Part shown: piece after piece, positions 25,679 through 34,631 of the stretch
Position numbering within the stretch: position 1 is the first letter of the stretch
Layout of the letters: the number at the start of each line of letters is the position of its first letter
From: Streptomyces sp. NBC_00102
GTDB taxonomy: Bacteria; Actinomycetota; Actinomycetes; Streptomycetales; Streptomycetaceae
Assembly (NCBI RefSeq): GCF_026343115.1
Contig: NZ_JAPEMC010000008.1
Span: 1-58,171, forward strand
DNA: 58,171 bases
Direction: 5' to 3'
Made by a program: the position numbers and the translations under genes
Notes under the pieces: generated by a model
Database searches by the model: none
Told to the model about the DNA's origin: nothing
The model's input: the letters and a program-made list of their open reading frames with translations, nothing else

Positions 25679-26647
25679 TCATGCCCCCTTGCGGAGCGTA
25701 CGGGTGATCTCGCGGCCTTCGGCGGCGGTGAGCCGCTCCTCGCAGGGGATGCCCAGGGCCGTCGCCAGGTCCCGGCCGTGCAGGTCGACGGCCGCTTCGA
25801 CGAGCTCGGCGAATTCGTGCACCGCCAGCCGGGCCTGCCGCCAGGCCCCGGTCCAGGTGACGGCCACGATCAGTGCCGCGGGCCACCACCACAGGGCGGG
25901 CAGTACGTACAGCAGCCCCCAGGCGGCACGGCGCGCCGCGCCGGTGAGTGCGGTCCGGGCAGCCTTTATCTCGCCGTGTGCGGTGTCCGGGAGCAGGAGC
26001 CAGAGCCTGGGCCAGGCCGAGGTGAGGTCGATGGCGTAGGACCGGTGGATCCGGGCGTCCGCCGCCAGCAGCCGGTCGCCCATCCAGGTCGGGCGGGCCG
26101 GGCGGGCGAGGGCGATGAGATTGCGGGCCTCACCCAGTTCAGCGGTGGTCGGAGCGGTCGGACGGTCCGCCGGGTCGTCGAGGGTGGGCGGCCCGTCGGA
26201 CGCGTCCGGCGCGTGGGACGCGCGGGTGTCCGCGGAGACGCGCAGGGCCCTCGTGGTCAGTGCCTGCCGGTAGCGTGCGTCGGCGGCGCTCCACCTCCGT
26301 GTGCGACGCCGGGTCAGGGCGCGTGCGGCCGGGCGCAGCGGCCGTGGCCAGTCACCGAGCCACCCGCGCTCGACGCCGCCGCCGAGCGCGCCGGCCAGTC
26401 GGCCGACCCCGGCCGAGGCCGCGAGGATGAGCGCGGCAACCAGGGCCACCGTTCCCGGGGAGTGCGTGGCGGGGGTTTTGGCCATGGTGTCGATGCGCTC
26501 GATCAGCAGGCCGTGTTCGAAGGGGGTACGGTGCCCGAGGACCGAGCCTGCCGCGGACACGGCGAGGTAGAGGAGACCGGGCAGCACGAGCAGAGACAGC
26601 CAGGTGTCGGCGAGCTTGCCGCCGAGCGTGGCCAGGAACGCGGTCAT
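25679..26647 (-). CDS. Membrane protein of the CHAT-protease locus, 322 aa
   Basis: I recognise no named family. Three hydrophobic helices: residues about 18-40 (LSLLVLPGLLYLAVSAAGSVL), about 66-88 (GTVALVAALILAASAGVG) and about 255-285 (WGLLYVLPALWWWPAALIVAV), with a cytoplasmic-looking Arg-rich loop between the second and third that contains a disordered Asp/Pro/Thr segment. The ATG at 26647 follows 3 bases after the stop of the small-protein gene, so the two form an operon divergent from the TPR-CHAT gene. Small membrane proteins beside CHAT/caspase-TPR genes are known in conflict systems and are possible membrane effectors or anchors; that role is inference. Confidence 0.72.
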   Translation of the reverse strand: MTAFLATLGGKLADTWLSLLVLPGLLYLAVSAAGSVLGHRTPFEHGLLIERIDTMAKTPATHSPGTVALVAALILAASAGVGRLAGALGGGVERGWLGDWPRPLRPAARALTRRRTRRWSAADARYRQALTTRALRVSADTRASHAPDASDGPPTLDDPADRPTAPTTAELGEARNLIALARPARPTWMGDRLLAADARIHRSYAIDLTSAWPRLWLLLPDTAHGEIKAARTALTGAARRAAWGLLYVLPALWWWPAALIVAVTWTGAWRQARLAVHEFAELVEAAVDLHGRDLATALGIPCEERLTAAEGREITRTLRKGA

Positions 26648-26650
26648 CGC

Positions 26651-27010
26651 TCACCACCTCACCAGGCGCAGAGGAAGGGCGAACAGCTCGCACCTGCCCA
26701 TGCCGTCGAGCGCCACGCGGTCGCAGCGGTCCGCCGGGCACACGTGCGCCTCCTCCAGGGGATGCCCGGGGCCCAGGTAGGGGAGGCTCGCCCCTCCGGG
26801 GGCACGCAATTGACCGAGGCCGCGGGCGATACCGCACTGGCGGAGCAACTCGTCTACGTCTGCGACAAGTTGTGCCGCATCGCCACCTGCTCGGAATTCG
26901 GTCAGGATCGTCTCCAGCGCGGGCAGCCGACCGCGACGGGCCACGACATCCCGTATGCCCGTGAACTGGCCGCACAATTTTGTGAGTTGGGATGATTCCT
27001 GACCCGTCAC
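26651..27010 (-). CDS. Small Cys-containing protein, probable CATRA-associated small protein
   Basis: 119 residues, GTG start at 27010 with GGGAGGGGAAACAG upstream. N-terminal half is helical (LETILTEFRAGGDAAQLVADVDELLRQCGIARGLG). The C-terminal half holds HVCPADRCDRVALDGMGRCELF, a CxxxxC...C cluster that may bind zinc, ending in a basic LPLRLVRW. I associate this layout with the small proteins encoded beside CHAT/caspase-TPR genes in actinomycetes (CATRA-associated small protein), from memory only. It starts 16 bases from the divergent TPR-CHAT gene and is followed by the membrane protein gene, so the three are likely co-regulated. Confidence 0.65.
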   Translation of the reverse strand: MTGQESSQLTKLCGQFTGIRDVVARRGRLPALETILTEFRAGGDAAQLVADVDELLRQCGIARGLGQLRAPGGASLPYLGPGHPLEEAHVCPADRCDRVALDGMGRCELFALPLRLVRW

Positions 27011-27026
27011 CCTGTTTCCCCTCCCG

Positions 27027-29888
27027 ATGTCCGCGTCGCCTCGTACGGTAACTCCTGTGACCGGCGCGGGGCGTGACGATCTGGTGCGGGCCCTTGGCGC
27101 CCGGGTGCTGCTGTACCGGTCCAGTCTGGATCAGGACGCGATACTCTCGCCTCAGGCATTGGCCGAGGTGCGGATGTTGATGCGTCTCGTGGCCGATCCC
27201 TCGACCGATCCGGAGGCGGTTCGGGCCATAGCGGACCTGCATCTGTGCCGGAGCCTGGTGCTGGGCGCGGAACGCGGCCGTGATGACGCGGTCGTCGCCG
27301 CCGCCCTCGCGCGCTACCTCGGCCCCGGGGGGCCACCGGAGACCGAGGCCGAAACGACGGACCGGCGAATCGCCCTCCTTCATGAGCAGGCCGGCGACCA
27401 AGTCGCGGTAGCCGAACGCCACCGGGATCCCGCGCTGCTGGAGCGGGCCCTCCACGCGGCAAGGGCCGCGGTCGACAGCACCCCCGTGCGGGCGGGTCCG
27501 ATCCGGGCCTCCGCCCTGGCCCTGTGGGGACTGGCCTTGCGGCTCCGGTACGAGCGCGAGGGCGATCCGCGCGACCTCGACGCCGCCATCGGCGCCCTGC
27601 GCGAGGCCGGGACCGCAGCGGGCAGCCGGCACCCCGGCAGGGCAGGCATCCTCAGCGCGCTCGCGGCCTCGCTGCGAGAACGCCACGAGCGTGCGGGAGG
27701 CCTTGAGGACCTCCTGGAAGGGGTACGGACGGCCCGCGCGGCAGTCGAAGCGGGTGGCCCGGACGACCGAGGGGGCAGGCTGCACAATCTCGGCCTCGCC
27801 CTGCGGCTGCGCCACGAACGGACCGGGGACCAGAGGGACCTGGAGGAGGCCATCGCCGTACACCGCGAGGCCGTGGCTCTCACACCTCCAGGTCACCGCG
27901 ACCATTCCCTGCTCCAGCAGGGCCTGGCCAACGCGCTGGACGTCCGATTCGAACTGGCCTCCGCCGCGGAGGACCTCCGGGCGCGCATGGACGCTCTGGA
28001 GGCAGCGGTCGACACGACCGCCGGGGCGGCACTCCGGCCCGGGGGTGAGCTCGCCCCTGACGCCGGCAGCAGGGGCACTGCCGCCGCCGTCACGCGGGCC
28101 GGCGCCCTGGTCAACCTCGCCTCCGCGCTCGCCCGACGGTACGAACTGACCGCGGACGGCGGTGACGCGGACCGCGCCGAGGTCCTGCTCCGGAGGGCGG
28201 TGGCCATCCTCCCGGACCAGCACGCGGCGCACGCCGTGATCCAGTACCAACTCGGGCTGGTGCTGGCGGCCCGTGACCGCCCGGAAGCGACCGCCTGCCT
28301 GCGGGCCGCCGCCCTCCACCCCGCGGCCGCACCCCGGCTACGGCTCCGGGCAGCCCGTGGGTGGGGGCACGCCGCGATGACGGCCGGCCGGCCGGAGGAA
28401 GCGGTCACCGCCTACAGCAGTGCGATAGGCCAACTGCCCGCTCTTGTCCCTCTCCACCTGCACCCCGCCGACGCCGAACAGGCGCTCGCCGAGACCGGGC
28501 TGCTGGCCGGCGACTCGGCGGCCTGCGCGCTGTCCGCCGGCGACCCGGCCCTCGCGCTCGGCCTGCTGGAACTCGGCCGCGGTGTCCTGCTCGGACAGGG
28601 CATGAAGAACGGCGACGAGCTGACGGAGCTACGGGGCCACGCACCGCGGACGGCCGATCGGCTCGCGTGGCTGCGTACGCGGCTCGACGCCGCGGACGAG
28701 GAGACGACATCCGACGAACGCCACGAGCTGGCGGCCGAATGGGACCGGCTCCTCGTCGAGGTCCGGTCCCGGCAGGGCTTCGAGGACTTCATGAGCCCTC
28801 CGCACCCCGACCGGCTGCTGTCCCAGGGCATGGAGGGCCCGGTCGTCGTCGTCAACGTCAGCCGCTACCGCTGCGATGCGATCGCCGTCACCGCCGAGGG
28901 GCTGCGCGTCGTCCCGCTTCCCCGTCTCGCGCTGCCCGAGCTCGTCCACCGGGCGGCGGACCTGCTCACCGTTCTCGACGGACTCCAGGATCCCGCCGCA
29001 GCCGATCCGGAGGCCCAGGCGTCGGCCGAGGACGAGGTCGACGGTCATCTCCGGTGGCTGTGGGACACGGTGACCGGTCCCGTGCTCGAAGGCCTCGGCA
29101 TCACCGGGCCGTCCACGACCCCGCCGCCCCGCGTGTGGTGGATACCCACCGGACCACTTGCCTTCCTCCCCCTGCACGCCGCCGGACACCACCACGAGGG
29201 GACGGGCCGAACGGTGCTCGACCGCACGGTGTCCTCCTACACGCCCTCCCTGCGGGTCCTCGCACGGAGCCGTCGCCGCCCCGACGTCCGCGCGGCCTCC
29301 TTCCTGGTGGTCGCCGTGCCCGAGGCGCCCGCGGCACCACCCCTGCCCGGAGCCGCCGAGGAGGCGGCCGTACTCACCGGGCTGCTGCCCGGGGCCCGGC
29401 TGCTCACCGGCGACGGCGCCACCCGCGACGCCGTCGTCGCCGCTCTGCGTGACCACACCTGGCTGCACTTCTGCGGACACGCCACTGCCGAACCGGGCGC
29501 GGGCTCGGGAAGCCGGCTGCTCGTCCACGACCACCTCGACCACCCGCTCACCGTCGCCGGGATCTCCCGCCTCGACCTGTCCGGCGCCGAACTGGCGTAC
29601 CTGTCCGCGTGCCACACGGCCCGGACGGGGTTCACCGCGGTCGACGAGGCGCTCCACCTCGCGGGTGGGCTCCAGATCGCCGGGTTCCGCCATGTGGTCG
29701 GGACGCTGTGGAGCATCGACGACACGGTGTCCACGCGGATCGCCGAGCGGGTGTACGCGGGCCTGGGCGCGCCGCGACCGGTGGCCGCTCGTGCCTCCCA
29801 CGCCGTCCGCGAGGCGGTACGGGACATGCGCGACCTGTATCCGGTGACACCCTCGCTCTGGGCGGCCCACATTCACGCAGGACCATGA
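27027..29888 (+). CDS. TPR repeat protein with C-terminal CHAT (caspase-like) protease domain
   Basis: 953 residues; ATG at 27027 without an obvious RBS, only 16 bases from the divergent gene's start, so transcription may be leaderless; a GTG at 27057 is an alternative. Residues about 140-560 are TPR-like helices repeated about every 45-50 residues (RALHAARAAVDSTP, RRAVAILPDQHAAHAVIQYQLGLVL and others). Residues about 650-953 form the CHAT domain: WWIPTGPLAFLPLHAAGHH, catalytic His818 in LHFCGHA and Cys862 in AYLSACHTA, then GGLQIAGFRHVVGTLWSIDD. The dyad is intact, so it should be an active cysteine protease. CHAT proteases act as activated effectors or processors in bacterial immunity; the target is unknown. 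Confidence 0.92.
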   Translation: MSASPRTVTPVTGAGRDDLVRALGARVLLYRSSLDQDAILSPQALAEVRMLMRLVADPSTDPEAVRAIADLHLCRSLVLGAERGRDDAVVAAALARYLGPGGPPETEAETTDRRIALLHEQAGDQVAVAERHRDPALLERALHAARAAVDSTPVRAGPIRASALALWGLALRLRYEREGDPRDLDAAIGALREAGTAAGSRHPGRAGILSALAASLRERHERAGGLEDLLEGVRTARAAVEAGGPDDRGGRLHNLGLALRLRHERTGDQRDLEEAIAVHREAVALTPPGHRDHSLLQQGLANALDVRFELASAAEDLRARMDALEAAVDTTAGAALRPGGELAPDAGSRGTAAAVTRAGALVNLASALARRYELTADGGDADRAEVLLRRAVAILPDQHAAHAVIQYQLGLVLAARDRPEATACLRAAALHPAAAPRLRLRAARGWGHAAMTAGRPEEAVTAYSSAIGQLPALVPLHLHPADAEQALAETGLLAGDSAACALSAGDPALALGLLELGRGVLLGQGMKNGDELTELRGHAPRTADRLAWLRTRLDAADEETTSDERHELAAEWDRLLVEVRSRQGFEDFMSPPHPDRLLSQGMEGPVVVVNVSRYRCDAIAVTAEGLRVVPLPRLALPELVHRAADLLTVLDGLQDPAAADPEAQASAEDEVDGHLRWLWDTVTGPVLEGLGITGPSTTPPPRVWWIPTGPLAFLPLHAAGHHHEGTGRTVLDRTVSSYTPSLRVLARSRRRPDVRAASFLVVAVPEAPAAPPLPGAAEEAAVLTGLLPGARLLTGDGATRDAVVAALRDHTWLHFCGHATAEPGAGSGSRLLVHDHLDHPLTVAGISRLDLSGAELAYLSACHTARTGFTAVDEALHLAGGLQIAGFRHVVGTLWSIDDTVSTRIAERVYAGLGAPRPVAARASHAVREAVRDMRDLYPVTPSLWAAHIHAGP

Positions 29889-29972
29889 ACCTTGGTTCCC
29901 CGTAAGGTAGTTGACCCTGGATCGCCCGGTCCGGGGAGGCATCTGACGGCACACCGACGCAGGGGGAGCGAC

Positions 29973-31406
29973 ATGGGCGCGTGGTGGAGGAGACCGGGCA
30001 AGGGCGGCAACGCCAGGGGGCAGAGCTCGCGGGGCGTCCCGGGTCCGAACCGGGACGACCTGATCAAGGCTGCCTACCGGCACGGCACTCCGGTGCCGGA
30101 GGACCTCGCCCGGGAGGCCGCGGAGGCGGGCGGAGTCGAGGCGATGACCGTCCACGGCATCGGCCTCGGCAACCGGGGGCTCCTCGACGAGGCCGAAGTC
30201 TGGCTCCAGCGGGCGCGGGCCGCCGGTGACCCCATGGCATCCATGGCACTGGGCACGATCCGGATGGACCGTGGTGAATTCGACGAGGCGGAGCGGTACT
30301 TCCGGCCGGTCGCCGACACCGGGAACCCCATGGCCCGTCGGGCGTTGGAGGAAGTGAGGGCCCTGCGCACCGCCGAGGCACGCGGAGTTCCGCGTCAGTC
30401 CGCGCCGACGCCCGCTTCCGCACCTCCTCCCCCAAGCGTTCCGGTGACATCGGCGCCTTCGGACACCTCGGGTACTGCCGTCGCCCCGGGAACGTCGGCC
30501 GCCGCGGGGGCTTCGGCGTCCGAACCGCGGTCCGCCGTGGAATGGGCCGGCCAGCTGCTGCTCCGCAACCTGGACGACGACCATCCCCATGTGTACCTGG
30601 CCATGGCCGTTCTTCAGGCCGACGCGGGGCACTGGGACAAGGCGCGGGCCTGCTTCGCGGCCGCTCTGGGTTCCGGCGACCCCGACGTACTCTTCTGGAT
30701 CTCCCAGATGCACATCGCCGAGGACGGGCTCCACGCGGCGGTACCGCACGTCCGGCGGGCGGCCGACGCGGGGCACCCGCTGGCCCAGCACACCATGGGA
30801 GCGCTCCTGGCCGAGGCAGGCGACACGGCGCGGGCGGAGCACTACTACCGGCTCGCCGTCGCCGCCGGACACACCGGTTCGCACGTCAACCTCGGCGTCC
30901 TGCTGCGGCAGCGCGGCGACCTCGCCGGAGCGGAGACCCACTACCGCAAGGCGATCGAAGCGGGAGACGTCGACGGCATGAACAACCTCGGCAACCTGCT
31001 GCGCCGGCGAGGCGACCTGGCCGGGGCGGAGCGATGGTGGCGCCGGGCGGCCGACGGCGGCAACACCGACGGGCTCGTCAGCTACGGCGCCGTCCACGCG
31101 GAGCGGGGCGAGTGGGACCGTGCTGAGGAACTGTGGCGGCAAGCGGCCGAGAAGGGCCACCCGGCGGCCAAGCTCAACCTCGCCTCGGCCCTGCTGCGCA
31201 AGGGGCATGCGGAGGAGGCGGAGCGCTGGGTGCGTTCCGCCGGCATCCCCGCCGTACCACCCTCACCGGCCTCACCGCCGGCGGCGGACGCCCCGGCCGG
31301 TCCCGACCTCGTGGCGGTGGCGAGCTGGCTCAGCGGCGCCGCCGGAGCGGGCGACGCCGACGCCCGGGCGGCCCTGGACCTCATCGGTCACCCCGACGGA
31401 AAGTGA
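29973..31406 (+). CDS. Sel1/TPR-repeat protein
   Basis: 477 residues from the ATG at 29973 (GGGGGAG 8 bases upstream). Two blocks of Sel1-like repeats flank a disordered Ala/Pro/Ser/Thr linker (about 130-185): the first is GNRGLLDEAEVWLQRARAAGD then RGEFDEAERYFRPVADTG; the second block (about 195-440) has repeats such as AGDTARAEHYYRLAVAAGH, RGDLAGAETHYRKAIEAGD, RGDLAGAERWWRRAADGGN and RGEWDRAEELWRQAAEKGH, period about 36. No catalytic domain, signal peptide or membrane helix. It follows the TPR-CHAT gene by 84 bases on the same strand and may act as its adaptor or sensor. The N-terminus (GAWWRRPGKGGNARGQ) is basic. Confidence 0.88.
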   Translation: MGAWWRRPGKGGNARGQSSRGVPGPNRDDLIKAAYRHGTPVPEDLAREAAEAGGVEAMTVHGIGLGNRGLLDEAEVWLQRARAAGDPMASMALGTIRMDRGEFDEAERYFRPVADTGNPMARRALEEVRALRTAEARGVPRQSAPTPASAPPPPSVPVTSAPSDTSGTAVAPGTSAAAGASASEPRSAVEWAGQLLLRNLDDDHPHVYLAMAVLQADAGHWDKARACFAAALGSGDPDVLFWISQMHIAEDGLHAAVPHVRRAADAGHPLAQHTMGALLAEAGDTARAEHYYRLAVAAGHTGSHVNLGVLLRQRGDLAGAETHYRKAIEAGDVDGMNNLGNLLRRRGDLAGAERWWRRAADGGNTDGLVSYGAVHAERGEWDRAEELWRQAAEKGHPAAKLNLASALLRKGHAEEAERWVRSAGIPAVPPSPASPPAADAPAGPDLVAVASWLSGAAGAGDADARAALDLIGHPDGK

Positions 31407-31425
31407 CCCGTCACCGGCCTGCTCG

Positions 31426-31444
31426 CCCGGGTTGCGGTCCCGGG
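31426..31444. terminator. Small GC hairpin after the Sel1 gene
   Basis: CCCGGG at 31426-31431 and again at 31439-31444 can pair across a 7-nt loop, 20 bases after the stop at 31406. Short stem, so low confidence. Confidence 0.35.
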
Positions 31445-31639
31445 TCCGTTCGGGTTCGAAGCAGCGGTCCGTAGCCGCCACGGCGACGACGGCGGCGCTA
31501 CCCGCGAAACGTCTCCAGCAGCCGCCGTAAAAGCCAGACATGACGAGGGCGGTCGCGCCGGATCAGCCGAATCGGTCCTCAAGATTCCGAGGTGTACGCG
31601 CGGTCCAGGGAGTGCAGCGTGGCCTCCACCATGATGCAG

Positions 31640-31925
31640 CCGGCGAACAGCAGTTTCATCTGCTCGAAGAGCTCCTTCTCGACGCCCAGGTGGAGCCAGA
31701 GCTGGTCCATGAACGGCATGGTCTTCCCTGCCCGTTGGTGCTCCGCTATCGCAGCGAGCGCGGGTTTGACGTCGAAGTGGTCGTTCGGGATGGCCGGCAA
31801 GATCGCCCCGGCGCGGTTGTAGGCATTTTGCCCCGCTGCTGATCCGAGGAAGTCCGCGAATGCCGGCGCGGCCTTCATGCGCTTGCCTTTCGCATTCAGG
31901 CCGTAGGCCGCGGAGATGGCGGCCG
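31640..31925 (-). pseudogene. C-terminal remnant of a sugar ABC solute-binding protein
   Basis: The minus strand encodes FADFLGSAAGQNAYNRAG, AILPAIPNDHFDVKPALAAI and TMPFMDQLWLHLGVEKELFEQMKLLFAG, the recognisable C-terminal part of family-1 extracellular sugar-binding proteins (loss of ADFL-S---Q--Y---G-ILPA-order is minimal). The N-terminal two thirds, the signal peptide and any start are missing; upstream the frame runs into a GH3 fragment. Confidence 0.62.
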
Positions 31926-32014
31926 GTATGCGGGTGCGTGCAGGCATCTTCGCCCTGCTGGCAGGGCGAAGATGCCCAGCTCGGGTCCAGGAGAGGCCGC
32001 TTGGAATCTCGGTC

Positions 32015-32200
32015 AGGCAGGTTCCGGGATCGACGTAGCTGGATCCGCCGACTCCGGTCAGGGGGTCGGTGTCGGCGGGGCCGATGACGGCCAGCGACCT
32101 CACCGAGGCGGTCGGCGGAAGGGCAGAGGAACAGTTGGCGAGCAGGACCGTGGAGGAGATCACCGCCTCGTGGACAAGGTCCCGGCGGGCCTGGGCTTGG
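32015..32200 (-). pseudogene. Glycoside hydrolase family 3 fragment
   Basis: Minus-strand translation gives ARRDLVHEAVISSTVLLAN then LPPTASVRSLAVIGPADTD and GVGGSSYVDPG, matching the segment of GH3 beta-glucosidases where the second domain begins (A-x-E-x-x-VLLKN, LPL, S-x-AVIGP-x-A, GGGSS-x-V-x-P). Only about 60 residues remain, fused in frame to the solute-binding remnant; neither catalytic Asp nor acid/base is present. Confidence 0.6.
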
Positions 32201-32203
32201 CTC

Positions 32204-32237
32204 GGCTGGGCTGGGCTGGGCTGGGCTGGGCTGGGCT
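32204..32237. repeat. Pentanucleotide tandem repeat (GGCTG)6
   Basis: Six perfect GGCTG units (32204-32233) followed by GGCT (32234-32237), lying between the GH3 remnant and the 3' end of the ricin-lectin gene, whose stop codon it touches. Likely slippage-prone; it marks the junction between decayed and intact sequence. Confidence 0.9.
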
Positions 32238-34477
32238 CAGCCGACCGTCCACCGCTGGAGGGCGGAACCGGTGTCGGTCTGCTGGGTGAGCAGGGCGCCC
32301 TGGCTCGTGGACGCCGAGGTCAGGACCAGATTGCTCTTGACGGAGGTGACGCTGTAGGTGCCGTCGGAAAGGCGGGTGAACGTCCAGTGCTGGTTGGCAC
32401 CGCTGGTGCAGGTCCACTGGATGATCTTGGCGCCGGCGGCGGTGGAACCGTCGGAGACGTCGGCGCACAGTCCGGATTCGGCGTTGCGCAGTTCGTAGGA
32501 TCCGTCGTTCTGCCGGCTGAGGGTCCAGGTCTGGTTGGCGCCGCCGTTGGCGGTGTAGGTGATGAGCTGGGTGCCGGCGGTGGTGCTGTGGCCGGGGTTG
32601 TCCAGTGCCTGTCCGCCGGTGGTGAGGGTGTGGTCGCCGTTCAGCCCGACGGCGGAGGTGCCGACCGCCGTGACGGTCAGCGTCTGCTCCGCGGCGCCGC
32701 GTCCGCCGCCGACCGTGCTGCCGGCGGTGTCGGTCCAGGCGCGCACGGGGGTGGTCTCGGCGAGCCTGCCGTTGACGCCGGAGAGGCCGACGACCAGGCC
32801 GCTGTAGCGGTTCACCAGTCGGTACGTGCCCGTGGCGGCGCCGTTGACCGAGGAGGTGTTCGGCACGACGAACCACTGCTGGCCGACGGTGGGACCGCCG
32901 CTGCCGGGCGGGGTGACGGTGGGTGCGCTGTCCCAGGCGCGGCCCGTCGCGGCGGTGGTGGGTACGCCGAGGAGCTGTCCGGTGGCGGCGTTGGCGATGC
33001 GGTAGGAACCGTCGCCGGTGCCGGTGAAGGTCCAGGCGTCCAGTCCTGTCCCGGTGGAGGTGGCCGTCGAGGTGGTGGCGGAGGAACTGGAGGAGACCTG
33101 TGCCAGGATTCGGCCTCCGCCGCCCGCGATGCGATAGGTCCTGGCCGGATCGAAGGTCGCGGGGGCCGGGGCGGAAGAGTTGACCGTCAGGTTGACGTAC
33201 TCGCCGGAGGCGCCGCCCGAGCAGCCGAAGGAGCAGTAGGACCGGAAGTCCTTGCCGACTATCGCCGAACCCGTCTTGCTGATGCCGTCGAGGAACCACC
33301 GGTACCAGGAGGCGGTGTGATACCCACCGGTGTCGCCGATCAGGCGCCACTTCTGGGTGGCCAGGTTGTCGGTGGCGTACAGCTGTTGCGGCGCGTTGCC
33401 GGACTGGTCGGCCGCCTGGGGTTCGCCGATGTAGAGACCCAGGTAGGCGTTGTAGGTGATGTCCATGACGAACAGGGGCGAGGTGGGCGGGGTCTTGCCT
33501 GCGGCGACCTGCTGGTCCACGCTGCCGGTGTTGGCCGGGTCGTACTCCTTGGCGGTGGGTGTGTAACCGGTGGTGTCTGTGGCGGTCACCGGGACCGTGT
33601 TGCTCTCCCGGCCGCCGACGCCCGGCTGGGACCAGGAGCCGCCGTACCACTTCTGCCAGGTGCCGGAGGCCATTTTGCCGGACAGCGGGGCGCGGGCCAC
33701 GTGGGAGTAGAACGCCTTCCAACCGCCGTTCTTGTCGATGAGGCGGGAGCCGCAGAAGACGTAGAAGTAGCCCGAGGCGGCGTCTACGTAGAGGCGCTGG
33801 TCACCGTCGCCGTAGGAGTACGTCTGCTGCGGGAAGGCAGTGGCGTCGCCGCGCGCGGTGCTGTACGGGGACGTGAGGGCATGGCCCTTGATGGTCCAGT
33901 GCCGACCCTGGTCGGTGGAGACGGCGTAGTCGATGGCGTCGAAGTGGCTGCTGTCGCCGAAGGGTTGCGGGGTGAATTCGTTGTGCACCAGGCCGTACCA
34001 GTCCCCGCTGTCGGGGTCGACCCATACCCCGGCCAGATCGCAGAAATTGCGCTGCGAGTAGCCGGAGCCGCTGGGCGGGAAGGTAGCCGCGGTACCGGTG
34101 GGGCTGTTGTTGCACAGTGTGGTGGTGTCCGCATTGGTCCCGGAGTCGCTGATCGCGGCGGAGCGGGTGGCGGTGTCGAGGTCTGCGCCGGTGTAGAAGG
34201 TCCACGTCCGGCTGTCGCTCGGACCGTACAGCGAGTGGGCCTGCTGGTAGTAGAACGTCCCGTCCTTGTCGATGTACGGGTAAGCGGGGGTGTCGTCCGG
34301 GTGGGTCCAGCCGCCCTTGGCGCCGACCGTCACCGTGTAGGTGGGGTCGGCGGCGGAGGCGGCCGGGACGTTCACGTTCAGCACGGTGCCGACCACGGCG
34401 AGCGCCGCCGCGGCGAGTGCTCCGACGGCCCTGGTGCGACGTGCGGTATGTCCGGGACTCCTGCGAGGGGTCGCCAC
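32237..34477 (-). CDS. Secreted ricin-type beta-trefoil lectin protein with unassigned N-terminal domain
   Basis: 746 residues; GTG start at 34477 with AAGGAG 7 bases upstream. Signal peptide: basic start (ATPRRSPGHTARRTR), hydrophobic core GALAAAALAVVGTVLNVNV, cleavage near ASA-AD (about residue 42). Residues about 45-440 are beta-rich with DxDxx-type and aromatic repeats (GTFYYQQAHSLYGPSDSRTW, WVDPDSGDWYGLVHNEF, GYFYVFCGSRLIDKNGG), suggesting a beta-propeller glycosidase-like fold; I cannot name a GH family or catalytic pair. Two beta-trefoil lectin units follow (about 445-600 and 605-746) with repeated Q-x-W elements (NQTWTL, NQHWTF, LQRWTV). It lies inside a locus of decayed sugar-use genes and may be under the adjacent LacI regulator. 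Confidence 0.85.
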   Translation of the reverse strand: MATPRRSPGHTARRTRAVGALAAAALAVVGTVLNVNVPAASAADPTYTVTVGAKGGWTHPDDTPAYPYIDKDGTFYYQQAHSLYGPSDSRTWTFYTGADLDTATRSAAISDSGTNADTTTLCNNSPTGTAATFPPSGSGYSQRNFCDLAGVWVDPDSGDWYGLVHNEFTPQPFGDSSHFDAIDYAVSTDQGRHWTIKGHALTSPYSTARGDATAFPQQTYSYGDGDQRLYVDAASGYFYVFCGSRLIDKNGGWKAFYSHVARAPLSGKMASGTWQKWYGGSWSQPGVGGRESNTVPVTATDTTGYTPTAKEYDPANTGSVDQQVAAGKTPPTSPLFVMDITYNAYLGLYIGEPQAADQSGNAPQQLYATDNLATQKWRLIGDTGGYHTASWYRWFLDGISKTGSAIVGKDFRSYCSFGCSGGASGEYVNLTVNSSAPAPATFDPARTYRIAGGGGRILAQVSSSSSATTSTATSTGTGLDAWTFTGTGDGSYRIANAATGQLLGVPTTAATGRAWDSAPTVTPPGSGGPTVGQQWFVVPNTSSVNGAATGTYRLVNRYSGLVVGLSGVNGRLAETTPVRAWTDTAGSTVGGGRGAAEQTLTVTAVGTSAVGLNGDHTLTTGGQALDNPGHSTTAGTQLITYTANGGANQTWTLSRQNDGSYELRNAESGLCADVSDGSTAAGAKIIQWTCTSGANQHWTFTRLSDGTYSVTSVKSNLVLTSASTSQGALLTQQTDTGSALQRWTVG

Positions 34478-34497
34478 GGTGTGCTCCTTCGGTGTCG

Positions 34498-34548
34498 GGG
34501 TGTGACGGTGTGCGGGAAATTGGGAGGTCGTCCGGGTGTGACGGTGTG
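34498..34548. repeat. Direct repeat in the leader of the lectin gene
   Basis: GGGTGTGACGGTGTG occurs at 34498-34512 and 34534-34548, same orientation, spacing 36 bases, just upstream of the minus-strand lectin start. It could be a repeated activator/repressor site or a duplication scar. Confidence 0.55.
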
Positions 34549-34631
34549 TGGGGATTCGGAGGTTGTCGGGTTCTGCGGGCCTGTCGAAGGTCTCGATGCA
34601 GACCTGCGGTTCACCAGGGTCCGGCCGGTCG

